From NCBI GenBank assembly GCA_963802275.1, contig CAWDIB010000004.1, forward strand, positions 1,178,001-1,242,000: a stretch of 64,000 nt of DNA, in the 5' to 3' direction. Every line of letters begins with the position of its first letter. Positions within the stretch are counted from its first letter, which is position 1. The notes under the pieces were generated by a model that saw only the letters and a list, made by a program, of their open reading frames with translations, was not told the origin of the DNA and made no database searches. The stretch comes from CAZMZW01 sp963802275. Its GTDB lineage: Bacteria > Chloroflexota > Anaerolineae > Anaerolineales > Anaerolineaceae. This document shows positions 45,701 to 53,295 of this stretch, in pieces. Both the position numbers and the translations under genes were made by a program.

Positions 45701-46047
45701 AGGTGGTTCAAGTTCAACTCATCGGGCGTCATTTGCCTTAATGCCTGCCAGGAAGAGTTGCCAAATTTTTTATATCGCTGCTGGATTGCTGCAATAAAGT
45801 AAGAGATAAAACGCACCGGGTCCTGATCCAGGGAATCCAGCGCCAGCCAGCAAACCGGCCAATCATAATGATGAACAAAATCAATCAACAGGGAGGTTTT
45901 ACCGTATCCAGCTGGCGCAGCCACAATAATGAGCTTGAAATCCAGCAGATTGGTCAGCATATCCAGGAGCCGGTTGCGCCTTAATAATTCCGCCCTGCGC
46001 TGTGGAACAATGATTTTTGTGCGCGCAAGTAAAAGGTCTTGTGACAT
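42787..46047 (-). CDS. MalT-like ATPase transcriptional regulator with C-terminal BTAD domain
   Basis: 1086 aa from ATG 46047 (MSQDLLLARTKIIVPQ); a TTG 33 codons upstream gives a Lys/Glu-rich extension without family similarity. Domains: STAND-type NTPase with Walker A APAGYGKTS (~44-52) and Walker B FIIVLDDYHLL; a long TPR array (~390-800); a winged-helix DNA-binding part (~845-930, LRAFGRTEVWINN, NARDLLFLFLSHPEGLTKEEV); and a bacterial transcriptional activator domain to the end (DQYLKALLELSTFFFTQKDYEKARDIF). Likely inducer-activated. It lies ~190 bases upstream of the dehydrogenase genes and divergent from a secreted protein, the obvious candidate targets. Confidence 0.88.
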   Translation of the reverse strand: MSQDLLLARTKIIVPQRRAELLRRNRLLDMLTNLLDFKLIIVAAPAGYGKTSLLIDFVHHYDWPVCWLALDSLDQDPVRFISYFIAAIQQRYKKFGNSSWQALRQMTPDELNLNHLVSTITNDIFENISEHFIIVLDDYHLLNENPIIDQFLSDFLQRADENCHIIINSRRLLTLPDLPLMVARSQVGGLSVEELAFLPDEIQMLYAQNLKRSISLEEAENLAQQSEGWITGLLLTSQMMKQGLGDRLKLERTSGVGLYEYLSEQVLEQQPGALQKFLLRSSLLEEFDSEMCVEVIGKPLGINEDWDHLMEMAMRNNVFVLPVGEDHLWLRYHHLFSHFLQERARRDEPHIAEKIEHSLAEYFIKKRDWDKSFSIYRKLNEMEEMTCLVEKVGSDFIAMGRMNKLAEWLSVLDEQAVKRHPAVTALQASVAVNKGNPQDGLVFFDKLLGTLHASNQTELLADNLVRRSSARRLIGDYAGSIEDAEQAIELCQGKDDYVLILAEAMRAKGSALYQEGKWKEALDWLEQSLKIYKDHNRKQDIARIQVEIGVVADALGNYSSAEKAYQESLRYWQSVGDSMWQANLLNNLGFLQHSIGEFETAFSNLEKALQYASLNGNLRMEGYSLASIGDLYRDLEAYQEAEDAFQKASQIAKLIKDTYLQFYIKLAQARVQMDLGRFRQAESILRSALQLAKQDGSKNEMTKYRLENGLLQLFLKNYSKAAEELSTAAHYFAEENHPDDLIRAEFLLAIAEYEKGHLEKSLELFKANSMRLNQPRARVKILTSACELESILNSIFEKGVVGEPLDIIFNEMESFRNRIHDYRRQIRKRATAVTFAPPKIILRAFGRTEVWINNHKLANAEWKSQNARDLLFLFLSHPEGLTKEEVGLHFWPDLSPAELKLRFKNAIYRLRHAAGNDIVVFHDNYYLFNRALDYEYDVQGFTIDLDRAEAEKNLNKKISHLQSAISRYGGTYLSDVEEDWPVADRRKYADQYLKALLELSTFFFTQKDYEKARDIFQIALAVDDCSEEAYRLGMQIYSAMGNMGEVKRIFQKCVNSLKTEMGIQPSARTRQIYDNLTILKIANLDE

Positions 46048-46157
46048 GATCAATTCTTTTTCAAGTTTTTTTGGCTTTTCTATTATAAGTTCTAATTTTT
46101 TCGCGACCAAATCACTTTGCTTTATTTCATTGATTTCTATTCTCAAAACGAAATTAT

Positions 46158-46173
46158 TGGCATATTTTTTGCA
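46158..46173 (+). promoter_or_regulatory. Candidate sigma54 promoter
   Basis: TTGGCATATTTTTTGCA has GG and GC exactly ten bases apart (46159-46160 and 46171-46172), matching the -24/-12 pattern. The predicted start is ~46184, 26 bases before the secreted-protein ATG. No sigma54 gene or enhancer-binding activator is in the window. Confidence 0.35.
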
Positions 46174-46209
46174 CCCATTCTATTGGCAATTAATTCAAGT
46201 GGAGGATTT

Positions 46210-46581
46210 ATGCGTTTCTTAACTTCAAAAACCAGCTTATTTCTCATTTCCTTAACATTCATTTTCATTCTTTTCTGGATGAATATCGGCAACCTGAAAT
46301 CTTCTGCCCTCTTGACTGACACGCAAGCTTCCAACAGCTATCAGAAACAGTTCTTAAATAGATTGGGTGACCTTTTTTCCGGATTTCTCAAATGGGTCTA
46401 TGAATTTTCGCAACCATTCGCCGCGGAGGCAGGGAGATCCTTTCAGGTGTGGTGGAATAGTCAGAAAGCGGTTATGATGAATGCTGCTGTTCAATGGCTG
46501 ATCAATCAACAGGACAATCTCTCATCCAATCTTCATGCATTACTGGAGAGCATCATCGGCAATTCCATCGTCCCCCAATAG
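46210..46581 (+). CDS. Small exported protein (123 aa)
   Basis: Start ATG 46210 with GGAGG four bases upstream. A hydrophobic N-terminal segment (SLFLISLTFIFILFWMNI) acts as signal or anchor, followed by ~100 residues rich in Trp, Phe and Gln that look helical (FLNRLGDLFSGFLKWVYEFS, FQVWWNSQKAVMMN). No family recognised. Divergent from the giant regulator with about 160 bases between them, so it may be its target. Confidence 0.65.
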   Translation: MRFLTSKTSLFLISLTFIFILFWMNIGNLKSSALLTDTQASNSYQKQFLNRLGDLFSGFLKWVYEFSQPFAAEAGRSFQVWWNSQKAVMMNAAVQWLINQQDNLSSNLHALLESIIGNSIVPQ

Positions 46582-46650
46582 CCGAATCCTGCGAAATGAA
46601 ATAAAATAAGTTCGTAACTCTCAAAGAATAACAGAGTAACAATAGGATTT

Positions 46651-47735
46651 ATGATCATGAGATTCAAACTCTCTTTTTTCTTCTCATCTCGGCTTTTATT
46701 CTGGCATCCTGCCAGGTTGCTGTTTCAGCGCCCACCGAGACAAGTCCAATACTGCCAACATCAACTTCAACCGCGGTTCCAACCCTGGTACCGACCCAAT
46801 CAATCAGATATCCCCAGGTCATCTCAGGTGAAAATGCAGGTGGATTTAATAAAGTTGCGGAGTATAAAGCCAACCAGCCCATGCAATTGGTTTGGCTGAA
46901 TAACAGTCAGGCATTCTTGGTCATCAATGATTCCAGTACCGTACAGATTGACATTCAAACCGGTAAAAGTGAAAATGTTTTTACTGCCGTCAACCCCGGA
47001 CAAATATTAAGTGCATCCTCCGACGGGGAAACCATCCTGCACCTCGATCCTAACCAAAAGGAAATTGGGATTTTCAACCGAAAGTCAAACAACACCCTGA
47101 TGATCAATCCGGAAACGCTGTTTGCGAGCGCTGATTTTTCACCAGATGGCACCCGTATTTCCATCCCTTCCCTGGATAAACTGGAAGTGTCCATTTGGGA
47201 TGCGCAATCCGGTTCACGGCTGACAACCCTCAAAGGATTTGAAACTGCCGCACCCGTGTATAATGCCCGCATCGGTGCAGACAACCGCAGCCTCATCTGG
47301 TATTCACGTGCAACCTTGCAGCTGCAAAACCTGGGTGACCAGCGCATGGGACCCAGGTTTTCCCACGAGGATTTTGTAACCGGTTACGACCTCACCAGTG
47401 ATGGCCAGATTCTGGCCTCCTCTGCCGGCGGGACCATCAATGGCGTTTATTCTCCTCTCGTCTATCTGTGGGATACCAAGTCAGGGTCCAACCTGGCAAG
47501 CATTGCTTATCCGGATTCAATCTCCGCACTCGCCTTTTCCCCGGATGGAATAATTCTGGCGGGCGCCAGCGCCGGCACCCTCATCCTTTGGGACATGACT
47601 ACTTTTAAAGTAATCAATATCATTCAAGGCCAATCCAAGACGATTTACACGCTTTCTTTCTCCCCGGATGGCAAATCGCTCTTGTCATCTTCGCTTGAAG
47701 ACAACCTGGTCAAACTCTGGCAGGTGCTCCAATAA
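46651..47735 (+). pseudogene. WD40-like beta-propeller lipoprotein, one frameshift
   Basis: The N-terminal signal (MIMRFKLSFF, 46651 frame) shifts at the T6 run near 46674-46679 into LISAFILASCQVAVSAP, giving a lipobox ASC, then a Thr/Pro-rich linker and ~285 residues of propeller repeats with SPDG and WD-type endings (LAFSPDGIILAGAS, LILWDMTTFKV, LSFSPDGKSLLSSS, KLWQVLQ). Probably a surface-anchored binding scaffold. One base too many or too few in the homopolymer explains the break. Confidence 0.8.
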
Positions 47736-47749
47736 CTTCATTTCATATT

Positions 47750-50025
47750 TTACTTCTCATCCATCAAAAGCCATGCAGAGCCTGTTTGAACCAGGCTCTT
47801 TTTTTCTCCTGAATTCCACAGCGATTTTTGCACCCCACGGTCATCCATGACCAGGTTCTCCAGATCGTGCTCTTCAATTCCAAAGGGCTGCAGGATGGCT
47901 GAAGCCGCCCTCAGCAGAAGCCGCCGGTAGTATTCCAGGTCCAGTTCCTGCAGGTTGAACCGTTCAGGCAAATCCCAGGCAAGGACACGCTGTTCCCCCG
48001 CGTGTAGAGCAGGCGCACACGCTGGCCTGGCCGTACCGTCTTCCCCGCCGCCTGCAGCTGCAGCACCGCGCGCGCGCCGTGCGAGGGTACGCGGTAACCA
48101 GCCAGTTCTTTGCTCAATTTTTTACCAACCACCAGGCGGGCGGGAGACACCTGTCCGGAACGCAATTCCTGCCAGGCGGCTGCGTAAAAGAGCCAACGCC
48201 TGATGGATGCTGCCCGGCAATTCCGCCGCAGCTTGGGCGGCAGCCAGGCAATCCAGCAGTTCATTTTGAACCTCGGAGATGAACGGTGCGCTGTCGCGCC
48301 GGCGCAGGTCAATGCCGCGCGCCTTGATGCTGCCATCCTGAAAGACGCCGAAATAGCGGTTGGGCACCGGCAGGCGCTCATCCACGCGCGAGGGCAGAAA
48401 AGCCACCCAGCGGTACACGCCGTCCAGCGCCACCGGCAGCGAGGTGCGCGCGGCGACTTCCTCCAGCAGCGGCTGAAAATCCTGCGGCTGGCGGCAGCCC
48501 GTCTTTCTGCACCCACAGCCCGTCCACGTACATGTGCAGCACGTCAAAGCCCATCTCCTCGGCCGCCTCCTTGGCGCGCAGCAGCGCCTCGCGCCCCCAG
48601 GTGGTGACCGCCTCATGCGCCTCAATGCGCCCGAAGCGCGCGTTCTTGTAGCCCAGGTAGCCGAAGCAGGTCACCAGCAGCCACTTGTGCGCCGCCGAGC
48701 GCGCCTTGTCCATGCGCCGGCGCGGATCCCAGTGCGGCAGGCTGAGCGCGCGCTGTTTGAGCGCCACGCGCTTTTCCAGCAGCGGGTCCAGCGTGAGCGG
48801 CACCAGCCCGGGCGGGTAGTCGGAACTGCCCAGCCGGTCGGGGAAGGGCGTTTCGGGCGAGATGTTGCTGCGCACCATGATGGAGGGGTACATGGAGATG
48901 AAGTCGATCATGCCCACGTCAAAGTGCAGCCCGGTGATGGGCTGGTACACCAGCCCGCCCTGGTCATAGCGGATCAGGTCAGCGGCGGTTTTGGGCCGCT
49001 CGGCCTGCTGCTTGCGCCAGGGCACCAGGATGTCGTTGCGCAGCGCGGTGGTGATCTGCATGGAGGAGATGCCCGTGCCGGGCGAGACGCGCGCGGCGGT
49101 CTGGATGGGCAGGGCGGTGATGCGCGCCGTTTCCAGCGCGCCTTCCAGGTCATAATCCTGCCACATCATGGCGTTGCGGCAGTCAATGTGGCAGCGCCCG
49201 TAGAGCAGGCACCTGCTGGCCGCGGTAGATGATCTGGCCGTAGGAGAAGTAGCTGCCTTCTTTCTTGTGCAGCACGCCGCGGTCGGGGTCGCGGTTGAGC
49301 GGCAGCGGCAGGTTGTGGCTTGCTGCGCCAGTTCCAGCAGGTGCGGCAGCAGCCAGGTGTCGCCGTTATAGGTCAGCAGCAGGTCGGGGTCCAGGCGCTG
49401 CAGCAGCGCGCGCAGGTTGACCAGCAGCGGGCGCTCGGCGTCCAGCGCAAAGCGGTATTCATGCCCGTCATGGCTGGCGATCAGCGCCTGCGGCTCGGCA
49501 TGCGCCGGGTCGCAGTCGGGGCGCAGCGCCAGCACGCGCAGCGGCGCCGGGGCGGGGTCCAGATCCCAGGGCGAATCCAGCACGCGCAGGTCGCTGGATA
49601 AGCCCGTCCTCATCCGCGCGCACGTAGCAGCGCGCCAGCGGAAAGGTGCCGAAGCGCGCCGCATGGCGCAGGGTGATGGCCAGGTCGGCGTCGTAATAAT
49701 CCAGGTCCGGGAAGCGCTGCGCCATCTCGCGGAAAAGCTGGGGCTGGCGCGCGGCGTTCTGCAGCTCGATGCGCAGCACGGTCACGGGCTCGGGCTGAAA
49801 GAGGTCGCGGCGCTGGTCGCGGGACAGGCGCGGCTTAAGCGGGTGGCACGCGCAGCCAGTTCCACAGGCCTTTCAGCTGGGCGCGTTCGCCGGCGGCATA
49901 AAAGACGATCGGGAAAGGCCTGCCGCAGGCGGTGGCGCCCGCCGTCGTCGCCGATCAGCCACAGCACCACGCCCCCGCCGCTCATCCTCATACAGGTCCA
50001 GCAGCCAGCCGGTCAGGTCAGCCAT
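47750..50025 (-). pseudogene. Family B DNA polymerase-like protein, frameshifted
   Basis: Start ATG 50025 (MADLTGWLLDLYEDE), ~755 codons in at least six frame pieces. Polymerase motif A is clear (MIDFISMYPSIMVRSN), as is a motif B-like stretch (KWLLVTCFGYLGYKNARFGR). Motif C reads HMYVDGLWV instead of YGDTDS, so the second Asp is absent. An exonuclease-like region has LLLTYNGDTWLLPHL (Exo II) but no DIE at Exo I. Like archaeal PolB2/Dpo2 it may be a damage-tolerance enzyme. Very GC-rich, unlike its neighbours. The 3' end is uncertain by a few codons. Confidence 0.75.
47777..47805 (+). terminator. Intrinsic terminator of the propeller gene
   Basis: AGAGCCTG / CAGGCTCT stem, 7-base loop, then seven T. 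It overlaps the last apparent codons of the convergent polymerase gene, suggesting that gene really stops slightly upstream. Confidence 0.8.
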
Positions 50026-50284
50026 GCAGCGCCCCGCGCAGTTCATCCAGCTCGCGGCGCAGGCGCAGGACCTCCTTGTGCTGTTCCAGCAGCATGGACA
50101 GCAGGAAGGTTTCCATGGGCAGGGCATGCGCCGCGTAGGCCGCCGCCGACAGGTGCTGGCGGGCGGAGGCGAACAGGTCATCCAGCGCCAGCTGGTCGGC
50201 GCGGCGCAGGGCGCGGCGGAAGCGCGCGAAGGCCTCCTGCTCCTGCATGAACTCCTGGGTGATGGAAGGCAGGGTGCGTCCCAT
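50018..50284 (-). CDS. 88-aa helical protein of the polymerase cassette
   Basis: ATG 50284 with GGAG seven bases upstream; stop at 50018-50020, overlapping the polymerase start by eight bases. Predicted all-helical: MGRTLPSITQEFMQEQEAFA, FRRALRRADQLALDDLFASA, then METFLLSMLLEQHKEVLRLR with heptad-like leucines at the end, a likely coiled coil. No family recognised. Its overlap with the polymerase gene suggests translational coupling and a protein partner role. Confidence 0.6.
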   Translation of the reverse strand: MGRTLPSITQEFMQEQEAFARFRRALRRADQLALDDLFASARQHLSAAAYAAHALPMETFLLSMLLEQHKEVLRLRRELDELRGALHG

Positions 50285-50286
50285 GC

Positions 50287-50836
50287 TCAGGCTCCCAGGT
50301 CCCACAGCGTGGCGGCGCCTGGGCGCGGGCAGCGGCTTCAAGCTGCCAGGCACCCGCAGCGGCATGTCCGCAGGGCTTCCACCAGCACGAGCGCGTTCGG
50401 GCTGACGCGGGGCGGGCGGTTTGGCGCTGACCACCACCGGGGCGCACCGGCTGAGCCGCTGCAGGTGCGGGATGCAGCCCGCCAGCAGGCGCCGGCTCTC
50501 ATTCAGGTTCACGCTCTCGTCGTAGAAGGTGGCCAGCAGGTCGATCACCAGCAGCGGGCGCGGCTCGGCGGGCATTTCCGCCAGCATGGCGGCCGCCTGG
50601 TAGCAGGTGAAGGCGCGCGCCAGGCGGATGCGCGCCAGGGCCGCGGTCAGTTCGGGGCTGTAGCGGCGGATGGTGCGCGCCACCGGGTAGACATTGAAGC
50701 GGTTGCCGCCGTCCAGCACGCGCAGCTCGCCGCTCAGCGCCAGGCGCGCCGCCAGCTCCAGCATCAGCGTTCACAGCCGCGTGCGGCGCGGTCAGCACCA
50801 GCAGCGGTTGGAAAGGGGTAAGGTAAGTGCGTCCAT
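50287..50836 (-). pseudogene. RecA-like protein of the polymerase cassette, frameshifted
   Basis: ~183 codons from ATG 50836 (MDALTLPL), ending ...TLWDLGA with TGA at 50287-50289, two bases before the 88-aa gene. Core: LMLELAARLALSGELRVLDG, GNRFNVYPVARTIRR, LARAFTCYQAAAMLAEMPAE and PLLVIDLLATFYDESV (Walker B-like hhhhD), then CAPVVVSAK. This resembles RecA/RadA-like cores, but the Walker A position reads LTAPHAAVN without GKT/GKS, through a frame break. Possibly analogous to ImuA beside ImuB/DnaE2. Family assignment is tentative. Confidence 0.5.
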
Positions 50837-50956
50837 GCCCCCACTATCGCACAAGGCCGTTATATAGTGAATCCCACCGGGGTGGGAGGTTTGGGGGAAA
50901 GCAGGGGTGACCTCCACGGGTGAGCCAGCGCTGGGGAATCAGATGCCCGGCATCGG

Positions 50957-51544
50957 TCAGGGATGGGGGTGTATCAAGCCCGTCAGATGCGTCATCAGGA
51001 TGCGCAGGCCGATGCAACAGCAGCACAATCCCGCCGGCCACTTCCATACGGTCGCCAAACTTTTCAGTCAGTTTGTTGCCCACCAGCATGCCGATGACTC
51101 GATAACAGAAATGAGACCAGCCCGATCAGCAGACTGGCAGTGAGAATGTTGATCTTGAGTAGTGCCAGGCTGAAAGCCGACCCCCAGCGCGTCCATGCTG
51201 GTGGCCAGGGAAAGCATGACCAGTGTCCTCCCGCGGGTTGGGTCTTGCGTGTTCAATGGCCGCTTCTTCTCCTGATAATCCTTCGCGGATCATGCGGATG
51301 CCCACCCAGGCCAGCAGGGCAAAGGCGAGCCAGTGGTCAAAATCGGCGATCAGAGTCCACCACGGTGCTGCCCAGCAGCCAGCCCAGACAGCATCATGGC
51401 AAACTGGAAAAAACCGAAATGGAAGGCAATGCGGAACACCCGGCGGGAGGTGGTGGGCAGCGGGGATGAGCCAATGCCAAGCGACACTGCAAAACAGTCC
51501 ATGGCCAGGCTGACCGCCAGCACCAGCAACCACCAAAAATCCAT
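50957..51544 (-). pseudogene. mntP: Manganese efflux pump MntP family, frameshifts
   Basis: Start ATG 51544 (MDFWWLLVLAVSLAMDCFAVSLGIG). Joined frames give ~195 aa with six membrane segments: AFHFGFFQFAMMLSGLAAG, HWLAFALLAWVGIRMI, MLSLATSMDALGVGF, and MEVAGGIVLLLIGLRILM (through a frame change), ending HPHP. The two Asp-containing segments (MDCFAVSLG and MDALGVG) are the MntP signature. It exports Mn2+. At least three breaks. No Mn riboswitch pattern found upstream. Confidence 0.83.
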
Positions 51545-51625
51545 TCATGACCTCTTGATAAATAAATCCTGCCGCGATTTTTCCAACAGCAGGAAGCTTT
51601 GTGGAACAAACCCCGCTATTTTATC

Positions 51626-52030
51626 TTATTTTTCTGTACGGTTTTTTCCCCACTCGCTGAAATCCCAGCCGGCCAGGGCCTGGCGCAGTTCCTGGCGGGT
51701 GGACAGGCCGAATTTGCGCAGCAGGTTGCCCACATGGGTTTTGACCGTTTCCGGTGAAATGACCAGTGTTGCGGCAATCTGACGGCTGGTGTGATTGAGG
51801 CAGGCCAGGGCGGCCACCTCCTGCTCGCGCGGGGTGAGACGCTGCCAGCGCTTCCAATGTTCCTCAGCCAGCTGGCGTTCCTGCAGGGCCTGGTTCAACA
51901 GGCTGTTGATGACCTCGTCCGCAGAGCGCTGTTCACGGGCGGCCAGGTCGCGCAGGGAGCGCAGCAGGGAAGCATCCTCTGCTGGGATACGCCGGTCAAG
52001 GTTTTTAATGAAACGCTGCCAGAGTAGCAT
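51626..52030 (-). CDS. LuxR-type HTH transcriptional regulator
   Basis: 134 aa from ATG 52030 (MLLWQRFIKNLDRRI). N-terminal helices are rich in Arg/Glu (SLRDLAAREQRSADEVINSL); the C-terminal GerE/LuxR helix-turn-helix is complete: LTPREQEVAALACLNHTSRQ, IAATLVISPETVKTHVGNLL, RKFGLSTRQEL. No receiver or ligand domain. The promoter's -10 is six bases before the ATG, so the mRNA is probably leaderless, and a palindrome between -35 and -10 suggests autoregulation. Confidence 0.85.
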   Translation of the reverse strand: MLLWQRFIKNLDRRIPAEDASLLRSLRDLAAREQRSADEVINSLLNQALQERQLAEEHWKRWQRLTPREQEVAALACLNHTSRQIAATLVISPETVKTHVGNLLRKFGLSTRQELRQALAGWDFSEWGKNRTEK

Positions 52031-52036
52031 GCATTC

Positions 52037-52065
52037 ATTATATAGAACATATATTCTATTGTCAA
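52037..52065 (-). promoter_or_regulatory. Consensus promoter with palindromic operator
   Basis: On the minus strand TTGACA (52060-52065), 17-base spacer, TATAAT (52037-52042): both hexamers perfect. An inverted repeat ATAGAA/TTCTAT (52042-52059) fills the spacer. The start codon is six bases after the -10. Confidence 0.8.
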
Positions 52066-52102
52066 GGCAACAAAAAGGCGGGTTCACCCCGCCATGCAAA
52101 GT

Positions 52103-52354
52103 TCAGGCTTCTTCCACCCTTTCGATCTGGGGAAAGAATTGTTTCAGGGTGCCCTCCACCCAGCCGTGCAGCGTAGCCGGTTGCAGGTTGCAGGTGGCAC
52201 AGGCGCCTTCCATGCGAACACGTACCACACCATCGGTGAATGAAATAAACTTAACCGCACCACCATGGTATTGGGCAATATAAGCGTCAATCTGGTCGAT
52301 CAGACCGCGTATGCGCTCTTCAACGGGATAATCCGGGCAATTTTCGGTCATCAA
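52103..52354 (-). CDS. NifU-like C-terminal (Nfu) domain protein
   Basis: 83 aa. Nfu-type iron-sulfur scaffold/carrier domain: helix EERIRGLIDQIDAYIAQYHG, VKFISFTDGVVRVRMEGACATCNLQPATLHGWVEGTL with the CxxC cluster ligands. It assembles or delivers Fe-S clusters in the cytoplasm. GGAGG upstream of the start. Encoded just downstream of recO; the link is probably incidental. Confidence 0.88.
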   Translation of the reverse strand: MMTENCPDYPVEERIRGLIDQIDAYIAQYHGGAVKFISFTDGVVRVRMEGACATCNLQPATLHGWVEGTLKQFFPQIERVEEA

Positions 52355-52393
52355 ATGCCTCCTTGTTCTTCACTGATCAACCAAGATAAATCT

Positions 52394-53212
52394 TTACAAA
52401 TAATCATGGTCAATTCTATCATCATGGACAATAGAGTCTGAGCCATTTTTTGGAGAGGATTGGATGGCACGATAAAAGGCCGGAGTATTCAATTTCTTTT
52501 CAGCTAAATAAGCGATATAGCGCTGCATGAGCTTTTCCATCTTTTGCTGTGTGACTGTCGGAATTTCAAGATGCCGTACCTGCTCGTAGTCACTGCGTTG
52601 AAAATGGCGCAGATATTTCAAGGTCAATACTTGAATGGATTCAGAGGAATCCACACGCAGACCGCACTTTGGACAAAGCGCACCGCCCTGTGCAATGGAG
52701 AAAAATTGGTCTTCTGGTTGTATTTCAGCCCTGCATTGAACACAATTGAAGAGTTCGGGCCGGAATCCAACCATTTCCAGAAATCCCATTTCAAAAAATC
52801 GGGTGACATTGAAAGATAAATCAGGCGAGGATAATCTGTGCATTGTATCCCTAAGTAAGCGGTAGAGATGCGGGTGAACCTCGTCCTCGGTGGTAAAGCG
52901 ATCCACCAGTTCCAGGTAATAAGCGGCCAGCGCGGTTCGCTCAAGGTTTGTCCTGATTTCATTGAATGCTTCCACGGTTTCCGCCTGGCTAATGATCCAC
53001 AGGCTGGCGCCCCTGGCCAGCATCAGCGTGACACAGGTGAAGGGTTCCAGGTGACCGGCCTTGCGTGAATGTTCCTTGCGTACCCCTTTGGCTATTGCAT
53101 GGACTTTCCCCAATTCCCGGGAGAACAGGTTCAGAATGCGATCTGTTTCCCCATATTCAACATGGCTGATGACAATGGCCTCCACTTTGCGTATGCGTTC
53201 ACTGCCTGCCAC
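52394..53212 (-). CDS. recO: DNA repair protein RecO
   Basis: 272 aa. N-terminal OB fold EAIVISHVEYGETDRILNLF, SRELGKVHAIAKGVRK, then a helical domain with a zinc-finger-like CVQC...CPKC (two CxxC, ~157 and ~178). RecO anneals SSB-coated DNA and with RecR loads RecA in gap repair. Start GTG 53212 with AAAGGA upstream. Complete and intact. Confidence 0.95.
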   Translation of the reverse strand: MAGSERIRKVEAIVISHVEYGETDRILNLFSRELGKVHAIAKGVRKEHSRKAGHLEPFTCVTLMLARGASLWIISQAETVEAFNEIRTNLERTALAAYYLELVDRFTTEDEVHPHLYRLLRDTMHRLSSPDLSFNVTRFFEMGFLEMVGFRPELFNCVQCRAEIQPEDQFFSIAQGGALCPKCGLRVDSSESIQVLTLKYLRHFQRSDYEQVRHLEIPTVTQQKMEKLMQRYIAYLAEKKLNTPAFYRAIQSSPKNGSDSIVHDDRIDHDYL

Positions 53213-53295
53213 TGTTATCCTTTGTGGAATATTTCCTTTTTGGTTATTAAACCTGCTTCATGCAAATGAAGTATTCATCCTTGGATGTATGAAGT

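Noticed and set aside
46048..46146. TTG start 33 codons upstream of the giant regulator
   Set aside because: The added segment is low-complexity Lys/Glu and covers the promoter region of the divergent gene; family members begin near the ATG at 46047.
48534..50821. Long plus-strand frames opposite the polymerase cassette
   Set aside because: High GC produces long open antisense frames; their sequences are Arg/Gly/Gln-rich and lack motifs, whereas the minus strand shows polymerase motifs.
51545..51625. Manganese riboswitch upstream of mntP
   Set aside because: The 80 bases before the gene lack the yybP-ykoY core.
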